The notes under the pieces: generated by a model
Told to the model about the DNA's origin: nothing
The model's input: the letters and a program-made list of their open reading frames with translations, nothing else
Database searches by the model: none
Shown: in pieces, positions 11,750 through 25,800 of the stretch
How the letters are laid out: each line of letters starts with the position of its first letter
Position numbering within the stretch: the stretch's first letter is position 1
Program-made: the position numbers and the translations under genes
DNA from: Cephalopachus bancanus
Lineage: Eukaryota; Chordata; Mammalia; Primates; Tarsiidae
Direction: 5' to 3'
DNA length: 64,000 bases
NCBI GenBank assembly: GCA_027257055.1
Contig: JAPVLO010000133.1
Span: 1,302,001-1,366,000 of the forward strand

Positions 11750-13125
11750 TATCACCATCATCTGTACCTTTCTACTCTTGACCCCCTCCTCTTTGTGACA
11801 ACTATCCGTGCTTCTAAGTCAAACACTGCCCTTCTGCATTAGATTCCACTTCCCCTTGCCCACTTGAGAATGCTATTTTTGCAATTCAGTTTTCTTATTT
11901 CTCTCATCACCAACTTCTGCGTCTTTGATCAATCAATACAATGAGCAAACATATTATTTTTCTCATATAGAAAAAATCCTAATGACTTTACTTCTCTTAC
12001 CAGCTACTACTACATGATTTCCCTCCATTTTCAGTGAAGCTTTCAAAAGCATTGTTTGTATTTTTGTCTTCAATTCATTTTCTCCCCATTCTCTTGTACT
12101 CTATGGTGGTGTTCCTACCCTTGTTCTTTGTACTGCAGCTATTCTTTTTAAAGTCACCATATTGCTAAATTTAATAATTTTATCATATGAAAGAGTTCAT
12201 TGCACCCTCCTATATAAATGTTCTTCACTTGGCTTTCAAGACAACACATTTTCTTGATTTTTTTTTTCTATATTTAGATTCTTCTGAATCTTGCTTGTTG
12301 GTTTATCCTGTTCATCCTATATTATTAATGTTGAAATATTACAAGTTCTCTTTCTTGTATATATTTACTTCATTGAGGAGCTCATTAGTCTTATGGCTAT
12401 AAATATTACCAATATTTCAACAACTTACAGACTTCTAGCACCAAACCAGACCTTGCCTCCAAATTTCATACTTTGTCTGTCTACTTAGTATCTTCACCAG
12501 AATTGGTATGTGATACACAATCAGTATCCTTCTCTTGTAGACTTTCTCATTTCTATTTTTTTAAAAAAAAAAATTGGTAAGGCAAAATCCTCACTATGGT
12601 CTGCAGGGTCTACGGGGTCAATCTCAAAAGTCTAACCCATTATCTTTATAAATTTATCTCCTACTACTTTTTCCCTGTTTCTTCATAGTCTAGCCACTAG
12701 CCTGGCTACCTTACTGTTTTTTTGCTACATCAGGCATACCCCAAGTATTATGCAATCTGTACCTACTATGCCTTTGCCCAGAGATCTCCTCTCAAGTAAC
12801 CATATACCTAAATCATTCAACAATCTCTAGTCTTTGTTCTATTGTTATTGCGATTGTAGCATCTCTTCATTTTTTTTTTGAAACTGAAACTTGCTCCCTC
12901 AAATGCTGGCAATCCTATTCTTTACACTGCTTTATTTTTCCTATAGTCCTTTAGCACCTTCTAGGATGCTACAGAATTAACTTATGTTCTTTACTTTCTC
13001 CTGTGTTAGAGAGCTACTATTAACAAGAGTGTTTGTTTTGGGTATTGATGTATCCAAACAATTAGAACAGGATGTGGCATAGAATAAATTTGTAGCAAAT
13101 ATCTGTTTGAATGAATGAGTGAATA
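11750..13125 (+). mobile_element. L2 LINE 3' half, plus strand
   Basis: Typical L2 ORF2 stretches occur in order: a TCTCCTCTTTGTGAC-like block, 'CTCCCCATTCTCTTG', 'AAAGTCACCATATTGCTAAAT' (12154-12174), and a 'CTAGCCACTAGCCTGGC' block near 12690. They end in the L2 3' terminus near 13065-13120, where the last bases are GAATGAATGAGTGAAT. It is strongly diverged, and the short frames inside it are not intact. Confidence 0.65.
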
Positions 13126-13795
13126 AACTGACATGTTTGATGAACTCCTCCTTAAAACCATAAACTAAAATGTTCACTGTAACCTCAAAAAGAAATAAAT
13201 CTTTTCTGTTTCTACTGATCTTTCAACTCTTCATCAAGACCCAGAAGTATTTTTTTTTGGGGGATCCTTTTCTTACTATAGTTGTCAGAAAAAAACAAGA
13301 CCAAAATGTTCCATCTTGGTTTCACCTTCTTGTTTGTTGTGGTTCATTTACTACAATAAACCAAAGTATTGTGAAATTTTCCAAATTCCCATTTATTTTA
13401 ATGCTACACTTAAAAAAGAAGTAAGTATACTCTAGGTCCCACACATTTTGTCACAAGGTTAGTAAATAACAAATACAACTTTAGTAATAGTAAATTTTAA
13501 AATATTTGTGCTAGAATGTGCAACATATATAGCGTGTCTAAATCTAAAGATTCATAGTTGATTTATTTCAATTTTAACACTGAATGAGTACCTAAAATTT
13601 ATAACTGATCAAGCTTTTGTAAAATGAATTTAGGTTAGTTACAAGCAATAATAGAGAAAACAAGCAAACAGAGAAGGAATATATGAAGGGAGTAATGATG
13701 GTTAGGAGAAAGAAAGAAATGAAGAAAGAAAGAATTTATTCAACTGCATAACTAGAAACTGAGTAAAGAAAATATTTCCTGAAAATTAAAGAAAG
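13126..13795. other. Unassigned sequence
   Basis: Nothing recognisable apart from a GA-rich simple stretch at about 13705-13735 (GAAAGAAAGAAATGAAGAAA). An 84-codon frame at 13170-13424 has no recognisable features. Confidence 0.3.
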
Positions 13796-13799
13796 GATG

Positions 13800-13925
13800 C
13801 GTTTTAAAAAAAAATTGTAATTGAAATACAGTAGAATTTACTCTTCTGGTGTGTACTTTTTACATATGCACTGATTCTTGTAACCACCACCACAGATAGT
13901 AGAACCTTAACTTTTTTGTAAATAG
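13800..13925 (-). mobile_element. Possible L1 3'-end fragment
   Basis: A short stretch ('GTAATTGAAATACAGTAGAATT', then 'TTGTAACCACCACCACAGATA') resembles the reverse complement of old L1 3' UTRs. It is too short for a firm call. Confidence 0.35.
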
Positions 13926-14267
13926 GTGGAAAAAATCTTCTACAATTAAAAAGCGCATAAAATAAGAGCTAGAGAAACAATATTGTGTGTTAGAATTGCT
14001 CAAATGCAAGCACAAATGATGTCTATGACTCAGAGTAATCTAAAATGACACGAATTCTTAGGAACATAGATAAACATATTTTAAAATTCTAAGTATTTCA
14101 ATAGTACTTTAAAATGAGTAACTTTAATACTTTTAAGGTGAGTAAAATGTTTCTTACTTTTGATATACTTCTTGAGAGTCTTGAAATGTGATCTAAGCCT
14201 ACTGGAAATGAGCTTAAGAAAAATTTTAAAAATTTTATATGGCTTGAGAAAAGAATGAACATTGTCT

Positions 14268-14570
14268 CTCTTTTTTTTTTTTTTAAGTGGGGGTCTCACT
14301 CTGTCACCCAGGCTGGAGGCCAATGTCATGCTTCTGGCCACCACAGCCTTGACCTGTTGAGCTCAGGCAATCCTTCTGCCCCAGCCTTCCAAGTAGTTGG
14401 AACTACAGAAATGTGCCACCATGCTGGCTAATTTTTTCATTTATTGTAGAGATGAGATCTCACCAAGTTGCCCAGGCTGGTCTTGAACCCATGGGCTCAG
14501 GTAATTCTCTCACTTTGGTCTCCCAAAATGCTGAGATTTTATATAGGTGTGAGCCACCATGCCTTGCCAC
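14268..14570 (-). mobile_element. Alu SINE, older tier, minus strand
   Basis: A T-rich run at 14270-14284 is followed by a full Alu dimer in reverse complement, ending 'GAGCCACCATGCCTTGCCA'. It keeps the CCAAGTTGCCCAGG middle and shows many CpG-type changes, so it is older than the copies at 31 kb. No clear TSD was found. Confidence 0.9.
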
Positions 14571-14639
14571 CTTCATTTTTTATTTATCCAGAGCTCTTTT
14601 ATCTCCTGCCTGTGAAAATGCTTAGTGTTTAAGTCTCCA

Positions 14640-15250
14640 TGCAAGACTTCAATGTCACTTCCATGCTGGAGGTTTTTTAATCTTTCCCTCCACCCACCTA
14701 AGCTTGACTTCTCTTCTGAAATCAATCCACTATTTCCCATTATTTCCATAATATTTTCACATACATGTTCTATTTGTACTTTATGTTTAAAAAAATCTGA
14801 AACTCATAATAATTCATTGAAACAGGCTCAAAATCTGAGAATTTTACATGTCTTTTTATTCTTTCTTGCCTTTTATATCCAAGCAGTCGTTACGTTCTAC
14901 AGGATTTATCTCTACTGTGATATTTAGCTTCTATCCCATCTTGTTCATTTTTCAAGGTTACCTAACTGGCTGAGATTTATGTAGTGTCTTACTTATATTA
15001 ACTTCTTCTCCTGGCCTTATACCTTTAATTCAATCAACATTTTGTTGTCAAATGAATCTTTCCAAGCCATTCTTTATATCTTAACGTGTACTTAAATGTT
15101 TTTTTTTTTTCTTCCTACTGAATAAATTCTAAACTCCTTATCAGGTTTATCTGCTCTCTAAGTGCTCATCCAATATGTCTCTGTGATCTAGCAAGGCAAT
15201 ATTAGAAATTTCTGTCTATTCTGCATTCAAGCATATTAAATGGATGCTCA
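14640..15250 (+). mobile_element. Probable L2-type LINE fragment
   Basis: Blocks such as CTACTGAATAAATTCTAAAC (near 15116) followed by a 'CTCCTTATCAGG' stretch and 'CTGTGATCTAGC' resemble the L2 'GGATAAAGTCTAAACTCC' region. Divergence is heavy, and the limits are approximate. Confidence 0.35.
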
Positions 15251-16950
15251 GAGTTCTTTATAGTAACACAAAATCCCACTCTTTTCTGTTTTACATTTTA
15301 TAGTATGGAAAGTTCTCGGTCTAAATTTGTATTTTCCCCTTTATGATTTTCTGAAATAACTTCTTTCTTATATTTTTTCAGACTGTCAACATTCTTGATA
15401 GATTTTTTACACTTCTGTTTTGTCATTTCCTAAATACAGATATGGTGGTGACAGATTTAAAGTCAGAATTGAAGTAGAAAAAGAGAAACTTAAGTATGAA
15501 ATGAATTTTTGAAAATATTAAGCATGATTAGGATGATTATTTGGAAGAGATCTATGAGAACTCTGAAAAGGGGGTGGCTAAACTAGATAACCTTTAAATT
15601 TCCTTTTATTGCTAATATTTAGTGGCTCTAAAATTAAATTTTTAAAGACTTTTAGCTTATACTTGTTCTCTTCAAATGATCTGAACTCAGTACTGAATAT
15701 TTAAGAGTTATTTACTAGAAGATATCATTCTCTTTGCATCCAATTTCCTATGCCCTCCAAATCTTTTCTTTCTATTAGCCTTATTCCTTGGCTCCTCTTC
15801 AAAAGGTTTGACCTTCCATAATCTAGTGCCTACTCTGTGAGCTACTCCCTAAAACTAACTTCATTTTAAATAAAAATGTATTTGGAATAAAGGAATGTAA
15901 GATTTTCCTCCAATAAAATTGAGTATAATGTGGAACACACTATTTTTCAAAGAATTCTAAGAACTGTTCTTCATCATTTAAAAACAAGTAGAAAAGTGAA
16001 AGTGGCATAAAACCTTTTGTACATACTATATTAAATCATGTTTCTGCCTGAGATATATTTATAAGACTGCATGAGTAAATGCAGAAACCTAAATTTGCAG
16101 GTGGTAAGGCTCTGCCTCAGCCTTATCTGACTTTCCATAAACATATATACTGAAAAACTCACAAAAAAGTTGACATGTAAGACTAATCTAGAAAGAATTT
16201 CTGCCAGATTAATGGAACTGAATTGAAGGAAACAATTGGTTGTCCACATATCTTGGCTTCTTTGGGTCAGATTAAGTGCCTGTCTCTTTCTCTAGATCTT
16301 GTCTCTGGACTCTAGCTCAGAAGCACAATTTATGGAAGCATCATATGACTGAGTTTTTCAAAACAACTGAGAAATATGATTCCCACTCATCCATCTTTAG
16401 TAACAACCTCCCTCAACAATCATTCAAAAAATTGCAATTCTTAGAAACCAATTCAGCAAGATATGGAGGATGCTGATCATTAGATACTATATTCCACAGG
16501 TGTGTTTTCTAGAAATAAAATGTTTTATGCCAGGAAAGTCATCTGGAGATCCCTGAGAGTAGTGCAACAGTTTTTCACATACTTGATTATTCAGGCAGCA
16601 AAGCAAATAGTCTGTGGAAAAGGAGACTCCAAGACAGACCTATAGAAATAATTAAATGAAGTCTTACTAGAGTTTAAACATAGGATTTAAAACTGTACAT
16701 ATCAGTCTGCTAGTTTGCTTTAGATATGATGAAAGGACTTGATCAAGTAGACAGAGAACTAAAGGCTATCCAAACAGAGAGACTATGGGATAAATCTAGG
16801 TCTTGATCTCTTCCACTTCATGGAGGACTATCATGGAATGGCATGGTGGGATTGAACTTAGACAAATCTGGATGCAAATGTCAGTTTTTCTGCTTTCATC
16901 AATTCGTCCAAACTGCTTTAGTCCTTTGGTTTTTAGAGGTGTTACTATAA
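15251..16950. other. Unassigned sequence
   Basis: AT-rich with no clear repeat family, RNA gene or coding region. Short frames at 16031-16249 and 16276-16476 have no recognisable motifs. Confidence 0.3.
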
Positions 16951-16959
16951 AGTGATTTA

Positions 16960-17700
16960 AATTACATTTTTTTCTTTTTAAAAATTGGCATTTTTAGGAT
17001 TTACTGAATTTGTGTCTTGATGTCGGTCACTATTTTTGAAAATTTCTCAGTCACCATTTCATCAGATATTAAGATATTAAGTCTGCCCCATCCACTCTCT
17101 CCTCTCCTTTGGGAAATCAAATCACCTGGGTGTTAGAGACTTTCACCTTATCCCTTATGTAATTTACTTTCTTTTCTTTATTTTCCTTGCTTTTGCTTTT
17201 TCACATTTCAGTCTAAATGCATTCTCTTGTTCAGCTGTGTAGACCATTCACTGAGTTTTTAATTTCAGTTACTGCCACTCAATTCTAGGCTTTCTACTAC
17301 ATTCTTTAAAAATATACTCAATTTCTATCAAAATTTCCAAAACATATTTTTTCTTCAGGATATTTTAATTTAGTTACTTTATATTCTGTTAGCCTGTGTC
17401 CAGTGAATCTCACATATGGAGATCCTATGAATCTCTTTTGTTTGTTATCACTCTCACCCATGTAATTCTTTCTCCCTCATTTTAAATTTTGTGATACTCA
17501 TATTTTTAACTTTGTGAAATAACTCATTTTTAGGATGTTGTCTTCAAACAAAAGTTTTCTGTTCACTTCTCTTATATGTCTGAGTCACTAGCAGTCTGAG
17601 AACATCTTAATTCAATTTCAGGTACTAATATACATTGGCATTATGATACAGTCCTTGCAAGGAGTAGTTAACTTTTAGTTTAGGTGTATTTCAAGGATAG
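16960..17700 (-). mobile_element. L1M/HAL1-like ORF1 region fragment, minus strand
   Basis: 'AATTTCTCAGTCACCATTTC', 'CTCTCTCCTCTCCTTTGGGA', 'GTTCAGCTGTGTAGACCATT' and 'AATTTCAGTTACTGCCACTC' occur in the order expected for the reverse complement of the ORF1 region of old L1/HAL1 elements. No open frame remains. Confidence 0.5.
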
Positions 17701-17792
17701 AGCCTTAAATGTTTTCCCACCTTTTGCCCCTCACATAAGAAGGCTGTAAATTGAAATGGTGAGAATCTCTTAGAATAATCTAACACTCCAAT

Positions 17793-18088
<296 letters not shown>

Positions 18089-18791
18089 TAACACACCAAA
18101 TTTTAATAAGTCCCAGATACTGAGCCATAATCTCTGAATTTTTGTCTTCTCCTATTATAATAATTTATTTCTTAGCTGTCTTTTGTCTTCAAGCATATTT
18201 TTTTCCTTCAGTTTTTTAATTATTTTTCAGAAGGAATGTTGGTCTAAGTGATTAAATCTGAAATTATAAATATGTATTGATTTTTAAGTTAAAAAGAAAA
18301 TATTTATATAAAAAACACAGTTTTTAAAAGATTTAATAGTTTGGTCTTACTGTAAGGAACCAGTCTGGTTAGTTGTCCAGACTCGTGAAATTATGAATAC
18401 TAATTGCACCATTTTTGTTTCAATCTACTATATAAGTGTTCAACACAGACACCTAGCACTCTAAATATGCACAGATTATCAGTACTTTTCTACTTACTTT
18501 CTTGATCATCTGTTATATTAGTGAATTGATACACTGTTTTAAAAAATGTTACTGTCTATGCTTCAATTTTATTTGTAATTCCATTAGCAAACTTTAATGC
18601 AATGCCTCCTCTATGGTAAATTTAAAAATTATTTATAGAGGGTATTATAAAAGACAGAAATGAAGTAATGATAATAATATTCTATCAAAAAGCATCAGTT
18701 AGACTAGATTTAGATGTTTTCTTTATGGATATTTCAGTTAAATTTAGTAACAACTAATAAATTGTTAGCTGCCATTTATTGCACATTTTAC

Positions 18792-19088
18792 TTTTTTTTT
18801 TTTTTTTTTGAGTCGGAGTCTTACCCTGTTTTCCAGGCTGGAGTGCAGTGGCACACTCACAGCCACCTCAGCGTCTGCCTGTGGGCTCAAGCAATCCTTC
18901 CTTCTCAGCCTTCCAAGTAGCTGGAACTACAGGCACATGCTAACATGCCCAGCTTATTATGTGATTTATTGTAGAGACAAGGACTTACCAAGTTGTCCAG
19001 GCTAGTCTCAAACCCCTGAGCTCAGGCAATTCTCTCACCTTGGCCTCTTAAAGTGCTGGAATTACAGGCTTGAGTCACTGTACCCAGC
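18792..19088 (-). mobile_element. Alu SINE, older tier, minus strand
   Basis: T-run, then a full Alu dimer in reverse complement. The right monomer reads GCACACTCACAGCCACCTCA and the middle keeps CCAAGTTGTCCAGG. It is well diverged and has no clear TSD. Open frames at 18714-18920 and 18808-19005 run through Alu sequence and are not genes. Confidence 0.88.
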
Positions 19089-20080
19089 GTTGTTTTTTTT
19101 TTTCTTCTTAAAGTTAAACCTTTTTATAAAGTCATGTTCAAATCTAGATAGGTTTTGAAATTTCAAATCTTATCTATGTAAGAAACCCATTTCTCATAGA
19201 AATTTAAACATCATTTTCTATCATTTACAGATATATTTAAAGTAGGTACTCATCTAACTTTTATAATAACTTTCACCAATATTCACTTATGGATTTTTTT
19301 TTAAAAACAGATGTCAGTGTCATTGGTGAAATATCACATATTTTTCTTTGAACCGTTTCCAAGTTACATAAATTATCATTTAGAGAAACTTCTTGTTACT
19401 TTTAATTTTATCAGTTTCATATTATTCACGCCAATAGCATATGGTGATACTACTTAGGTTGCCCAAGAACTTGAAGATTTCTCTTAGAATTTATCACCAG
19501 ATTTTAAAAAAGTCAATTATATCTTAAAATAAATATTACTAAAATTCAGCATAGTTGTTAGAAGAAAATTTCAGGACTCTTACATATCCATTATGATTTT
19601 CTTTTTGTTAATTAATTTGCTCTTTAAGATAACAAGTGTGAATATAAAAGAAACACATAGAATTAGGGATTAAAAGGAGTAATGGAAGCTTTTGCCCTTT
19701 TTAGTTTAACCTGAAACTAATCACGTGCTTACTGAATGATTTTGGGGAGTAGATGCATTAATTACCCCTAGAAAATGACATCAGCATCTTGGTAGCTAGG
19801 GTCAGTAGTCATTAATATTAAGTGCATGCTGTGTGAGATGTGATTCTGGTTACTGATGATAAGCAATTAAGGTTATAGACCTCTTTCTCAAGAATATTTT
19901 CTCCAGGGAAAAAGACACAGAAGGAAGTAATGATGATGCAATATGGTAAGTACATATCAGAGCTTTGATTGTAGAATGACATAAAAAGACAAAAAAGAAA
20001 AAAGATTGATTTTTTTCCCCAGAGATATTGAAATCTTAACTGAAGAAGAAATATTTGAGTTGACTATTGGAGATAAAAAT
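19089..20080. other. Unassigned sequence
   Basis: Non-repetitive as far as I can see, AT-rich, with no open frame of note. Confidence 0.3.
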
Positions 20081-20084
20081 GGTA

Positions 20085-20330
20085 ATAATAAAAATAACTA
20101 ATATTTATTGAACAAGTATCTGTGCTTAATACTTTAAAAAGAATTTTACATACATATGTATGTAGGCATAATTTGTTTTATTGCTTACAGGAATAGGCAC
20201 CATATTTATTGCACTTTCATTAATTAGGAGATCAGTCAGAGAAATTTAGTAACTTGGCAAAGATGACCGAACCAGTCAGAACTTATTTTGAACCTAGCAC
20301 AGTCCAAATTCAGAACTGTGTATTTAGTAG
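20085..20330 (-). repeat. MIR SINE, minus strand
   Basis: The characteristic MIR order is visible in reverse complement: TAATATTTATTGAACAAGTA, a 'TTTAGTAACTTGGCAAAGATGA' core, then 'TTTTGAACCTAGCACAGTCC'. Ancient and diverged. Confidence 0.65.
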
Positions 20331-21740
20331 CTGTGCTAGACTGTCTTCCATATGACAAATAAATAGATAAAAATTGAAGGAGGCATAAGCTGGTAGTAAA
20401 TTTTTTTTTTTTTTTTTAACACAAACGGTCCCATTGAAATGTGTAAGATGGGTGAGATGTGAGAGAGATCATTGGCAAACATATTGTTATTTTGTGGGGA
20501 CCACTTAGAAAATGGGAATAATAAAAAGAAAGTATGCTGAGCTTTGGAAAATGTGCAGCTACTGAAAAATATGCCACTAACCTGCAGAAGACGATTGCCT
20601 ATTGCCCCAGGGGCAATCTTCATAGGACATTTTAGGGTTTGTGTCTATTGATTTGTTTCTTAATATTTCCATACTTTATAAAAGGATTTGAATAAAATGC
20701 CCAAGGTAATAGTGAACTTGTATTACACATGGTAGCCTGATCTGAAGTGTATGTGTTACCCTTATCAGAGATAAGTCTGGATCTATAATTGAGCACATAG
20801 GTACTGAGAGTACAGGGGAAGTTAGAGGAAATAATTAGGAGGTAGCAAAAAGTGACCTGACAAAAATAGGTCCAGCACCAGATGGCCGTCTGGGTGACCT
20901 TTGTTTCCTAAGGTTTTACTAGTCTATGTGTAAGAATCTAGTCATGTTGATGTGCCTAATCTACCATTGTCTTTGCTTATACACCACCTCAGACCACCTC
21001 AAATATCTGGGCCTGTTACACACCAGTATTCAGAAAACTCCCTGGAGGTGCCCAGGAATAAGTCTGCTTGTACTCTTTCTCTTTAGTCTTCTTCTTGTAA
21101 GACAACTTGTGAAGTGGTGAGCCATGATTTTTCAAAACATTCGAACTTCATTTGAAAGTCCATCTCTACATATATAAATTTATTTTAAATATGGAATCAT
21201 AAATTTGTAACTTCCTTTTCAATTTAAAGATTTTATGTCTACATGATTCTATGTCATGAAAAGTATTCTGCTAAAATTATTATTCTCAGGACAACAGTGC
21301 ACTTGATAATAGAAGATGAAGAACAACGGAGTTTTGTGGAGATTCAAATCTTTAATTCATTGAAATAGATAAATAGTCTTCCACTGCCTTCATAAACTTT
21401 GAAGTTTAAAGTGATCTGTATCTCTTCTATTTCCTTGATTAGTGTTTTGAATAACAACGAGGTGAAAAGACAAGGTATTTGTGTTCTTGGATTAAATGTA
21501 ACATGTACTTGTCAGTTGGTTCTCAATCTGGCTGATGTTATTTAAACAGGAGATAGATAAAGTATTTCCTTGCTCGAGAAAGATACAACTCTGTTTTTAG
21601 GAATAGGGAGATAGGTTAAGTAGTTTACCTATTATGGCCTATGACTTCAAACTGTCTCTGACTGATTGGATAGGATATCTAGGGCCTAAGACAGCTATGA
21701 GGCAATAACATTCTCTCTTTGGTAATCATCAAAGTCATCT
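20331..21740. other. Unassigned sequence
   Basis: No repeat family recognised apart from a poly-T run at about 20400-20417. Short frames (95 and 64 codons) lack recognisable features. A GC-moderate block at 20880-21120 is not repetitive to my eye. Confidence 0.3.
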
Positions 21741-21744
21741 ATAA

Positions 21745-22578
21745 GCCAGGAAAAAAGAAAAACTCTGGATCTAAATTGAAAGTAACTACTTTTTGTATAT
21801 TTATTTTTTATCCTGCAACTTAACTGAATTTGTTTATATTATAGCAGGCTTTTCTGATGTAGAGCTTTAGGGTTTTCTACATATGTGATCATGTGATCTG
21901 TAAACAAAGATCATTTCAATTCTTTTCAATGCAGAAATCTTTATTTTTCTTGTTTAATTACTCTTGCTAGCAATTTCAACACTATGTTGAATAGAAATGA
22001 TGAGTGAACATTTTTACATTTTACCAAATCTCAGAAGAAAAGGTTTTAGTTTTCCCAATTGATTATTGTGTTGGTTGTGGGATTTCAAAAAAGTCTTTTG
22101 TTGTATTGAGGAAATGTTCTTCCATACCTATTTTGTCAAGAAGATTTCTTTTTAAACCAAGAATGGATGTTTAGCTTTGTCAAATATTTTTTCTGTGTCT
22201 ATTCAGATGACCATGTGGTTTTAATCTTTCTTTTTGTTAATGTGGTGTATCATATTAATTGATTTCCATATGTTAAACTGACCTTGCATCCCAAGAAACT
22301 AGCACTTGGTTATGATATATCATCTCTTGATGTGTTAGGAATTCAATTTTCTATATTTTATTGGAGATTTTTTTCATCTGTATTGTCTGAGATATTGGGA
22401 TACTGTTGTTGTTTTATTCTTATGAGATTTTTGTCTGGCTTTGGTATCAGGGTAATGCTGGTTTCCTAAAATAAGCTTTGAAGTATTATTTTAACTTCTA
22501 TTTGTTGGAAGAGTTTAAGAAGAGTTGGCATTAATTCTTCTTTGAATGTTTGATAGAATTTAGCTGTGAAGCCATCAG
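21745..22578 (-). mobile_element. Old L1, inverted 5' segment (twin priming)
   Basis: Decayed reverse complement of L1 ORF2 reverse transcriptase, from a 'SGYKI'-like region on the left to the '[12 protein letters not shown]'-like region on the right at 22578. At 22579 the strand flips to plus and L1 resumes nearer its C-terminus. It is interpreted as the inverted 5' part of the element completed at 22579-22684 and 29151-30160. Confidence 0.72.
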
Positions 22579-22684
22579 ATAGATATGATAAAGGGTTACT
22601 ATCCAAAATGTATAAGGGACACATACAACTCAATAGCAAAAACCTCTGAATGACTCAATTTGAAAGAGCAAGGGACCTAAATAA
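22579..22684 (+). mobile_element. Old L1, direct 3' segment, first piece
   Basis: Plus-strand L1 ORF2 begins at 22579 (AAGGGTTACTATCCAAAATG) and runs to a 'GGGACCTAAATA' stretch, where a full-length L1 interrupts it. The same L1 register resumes at 29151 with no loss of sequence. Confidence 0.75.
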
Positions 22685-22890
22685 TTTTTTTTTAATATTT
22701 ATGGTTTTGTGGGGTACAGTTAAGGGTTAGGTATACAATTACATTTCATTCAGGCACCCTGTTGATAAGAGGTGTTTCCCCATCCCCAGACAGATATTGG
22801 CTACTGTTAAACCCATCCCTCCACCCCCCCATAGTTTCCCAGTACTGTCAGTCATTTTCTTATAGTATTACATTGGATGTTCAAGGTCCA

Positions 22891-25800
22891 TTATATGAGT
22901 GAGAACATGTGACACTCGAATTTTTGTTTCTGTGAGAGGTCACTCAGTATTATAGACTCTAGTTCCATCCAGGTTGCTGAGAAATTCATGATTTTGTTCT
23001 TTTTTATGGCTGCATAGTAACCATCATGTATATGTACCACATTTTTTTAATCCAGTCTTCTTTTGATGGGCAGCATGGTTGTTTCCAGGTTCTTGCTATT
23101 GTGAACAATGCTGCGATAAACATACATGTGCAGGTATCTTTTTTATAGAGTGATTTGAGTTCTTCAGGGTATATTCCCAGTAGGGGAATTGTGGGGACAC
23201 ATGGAAGGTCCACTTTTAGAGCTTTTAGGAATCACCACACTGCTTTCCACAGAGGTTGCACTAGTTTACACTCCCACCAACAGTATCACCACACTGCTTT
23301 CCACAGAGGTTGCACTAGTTTACACTCCCACTAACAGTAGAAGTGTTCCCTTTTCACCACACCCTCTCCAGCAGCTGTTATTTTTTGAGTTGTTGATAAT
23401 TGCCATTCTTACTGGAGTTAGGTGGTATCTCAGTGTGGTTTTGATTTGCATCTCCCTGATGGTTAGTGAGGTTGAGCATTTCTTCATGTGTTTGTTGGCT
23501 GCTCGGATGTCTTCTTTTGTGAAGTGTCTGTTCATATCTTTTGCCCATTTTATAATGAGGTTGTTTGTTTTTTCTTTTCAGCACATTTGAGTTCCTTGTA
23601 GATCCAGGATGTTAAGCCTTTGTCAGACCTTGTGTTGGCAAATACTTTTTACAGTCTCTAGGCTGTCTAACTGCTCTCTTGATAGTTTCTTTGGCTTTGC
23701 AGAAGCTTGTCAGTTTAATGAGGTCCCACTTGTCTATCTTATCTCTTATGGTCTGTGGGTTTTGGGTTTTGTTCAGGAATTCAATGCCAGTTCCAATTTC
23801 CATAAGGGTGTGTCTGCATTTTCTAAGGTTCTTATGGTTTGAGGTTTTGTATTTAGATCTCTGATCCATTTGGAGTTAACTTTTGTGCATGGGGATAGAT
23901 AGGGGTCCTGTTTCAATCTTCTGCATGTGGTCAGCCAGCTGTTCCAGCACTATTTACTGAATAGGTTCTCCTCTCCCCAGTGGCAGGTGGTGGGGTCTTT
24001 GTCGAAGATGAGTTGGTTGAGAAATTGAGGTTTTGCTTCTGGAATCTCAATTCTATTCCATTGATCTATATGCCTGTTCCTGTACCAATACCAAGCTGTT
24101 TTGATGATTGTAGCTTTATAGTAAAGTTTGAAGTCTGGTAATGGGATACCACCTGCTTTGTTTTTTTTGCTAAGGATTGTTCTGGATATTCTTGGACGTT
24201 TGTGTTTCCATATGAATTCCTGTGTTGTTTTTTTCTAGGTCTGAGAAGAATGTTGCTGGTAATTTGATGGGTATTGCATTGAATTTGTAGATTGCCTTAG
24301 GTAAGATGGACATCTTCACAATGTTGATTCTTCCAATCCATGAGCATGGGATATTTTTCCACTTGTTTGTGTCATCTTTGATTTCTTTGAGCAGTGTTTT
24401 GTAGTTTTCATTGTAAAGGTCTTTCACATCTCTGGTTAGGAAGATGCCAAGGTATTTCATTTTTTTGGGGGCTATTGTGAATGGAATTGTGTTTTTTATT
24501 TGGGTTTCTGTTTGTTTATTATTGGTGTAGAGAAATGCGATTGTCTTTTGTACATTTATTTTGTATCCTGAGACTTTGCCAAAGGCCTTTATCAATGTAA
24601 GGAGGCTTTTGACAGATTCTCTTGGGTTTTCAAGGTACACAATCATATCATCTGCAAAGGGAGATAACTTGACTTCCTCTTTTCCTATTTGGATACCCCT
24701 GATTGCCTTCTCTTCTCTGATTGCTCTAGTCAGGACTTCCAATACTATGTTGAATAGGAGGGGTGAGAGTGGGCATCCTTGTCTAGTTCCAGTTTTCAGG
24801 GGAATTGGTTCCAATTTTTGTCCATTTAGGAGTATGCTGGCTGTGGGTTTCTCGTAGATGCCTTTTACTATTTTGAGGTATATTCCCCGTATGCCTAGAT
24901 GTTCAAGGGTTTTTATCAAGAAAGGGTGCTAGATTTTATCAAAAGTTTTTTCTGGATCTAATGATATGATCATGTGGTTTTTGTTTTGACATCTGTTGAT
25001 GTATTTAATCACATTTATGGTTTTATGAATGTTGAACCAGCCTTGCATCCCAGGAATGAAGCCTACTTGGTCATGATGGATGATTTTTGAGATGTATTTC
25101 TGAATCGGTTTGGTAGGATATTGTTGAGAATTTTAGCATCTATGTTCATCAAAGATATTGGTCTGTAGTTCTCTTTCTTTGTTGGATTTTTACCTGGCTT
25201 GGGTATCAATGTGATGTTGGCTTTGTAAAATGACTTGGGGAGAGTTCCATCTTTTTCAGTCACCTGGAATACCTTCAGTAGGATTGGTATCAGCTCCTCC
25301 TTAAATGTCTTGTAAAATTCTGATGTAAAGCCATCTGGACCAGAGCTTTTTTTTTTTTTGTAGGAACTTTTCTTATTACGTAGTCGATTTCCTTGATTGT
25401 TATTGGCCTATTTAGGGTCTCAATTTCTTCTTGTTCCAACCTAGGTAGGTTGTGTGATGTCAGAAAGTCCTCCATTTTCTTAAGGTTTTCAAGTTTGTTT
25501 CCATACAAGTGTACGTAGTAGTCTCTAATGATCTTTTGTATTTCATCAGGGTCAGATGTGACTTCATCTTTTGTGTTTCTGATTGTGCTGGTTTAGGTTT
25601 TTTCTCATTTTTTCTTGGTCAGTCTAGCTAGGGGAACATCCATCTTGTTTATCCTTTCGAAGAACCAGCTTTTTGTTTCATTGATTTTTTTTGTATTATC
25701 TTTTTGTCTTCTATGTCCTGGATTTGGGCTTTTATTTTGGTGATCTGGATTCTTCTGCTGAAGTTAGGGTTTTTGTAGTATTGCTTTTCCAGCTTCTTTA

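Noticed and set aside
24170..24919. 249-codon minus-strand frame, longest in the window
   Set aside because: It is the reverse-transcriptase part of the L1 ORF2 pseudogene ([17 protein letters not shown]), not a host gene. It is reported within that feature.
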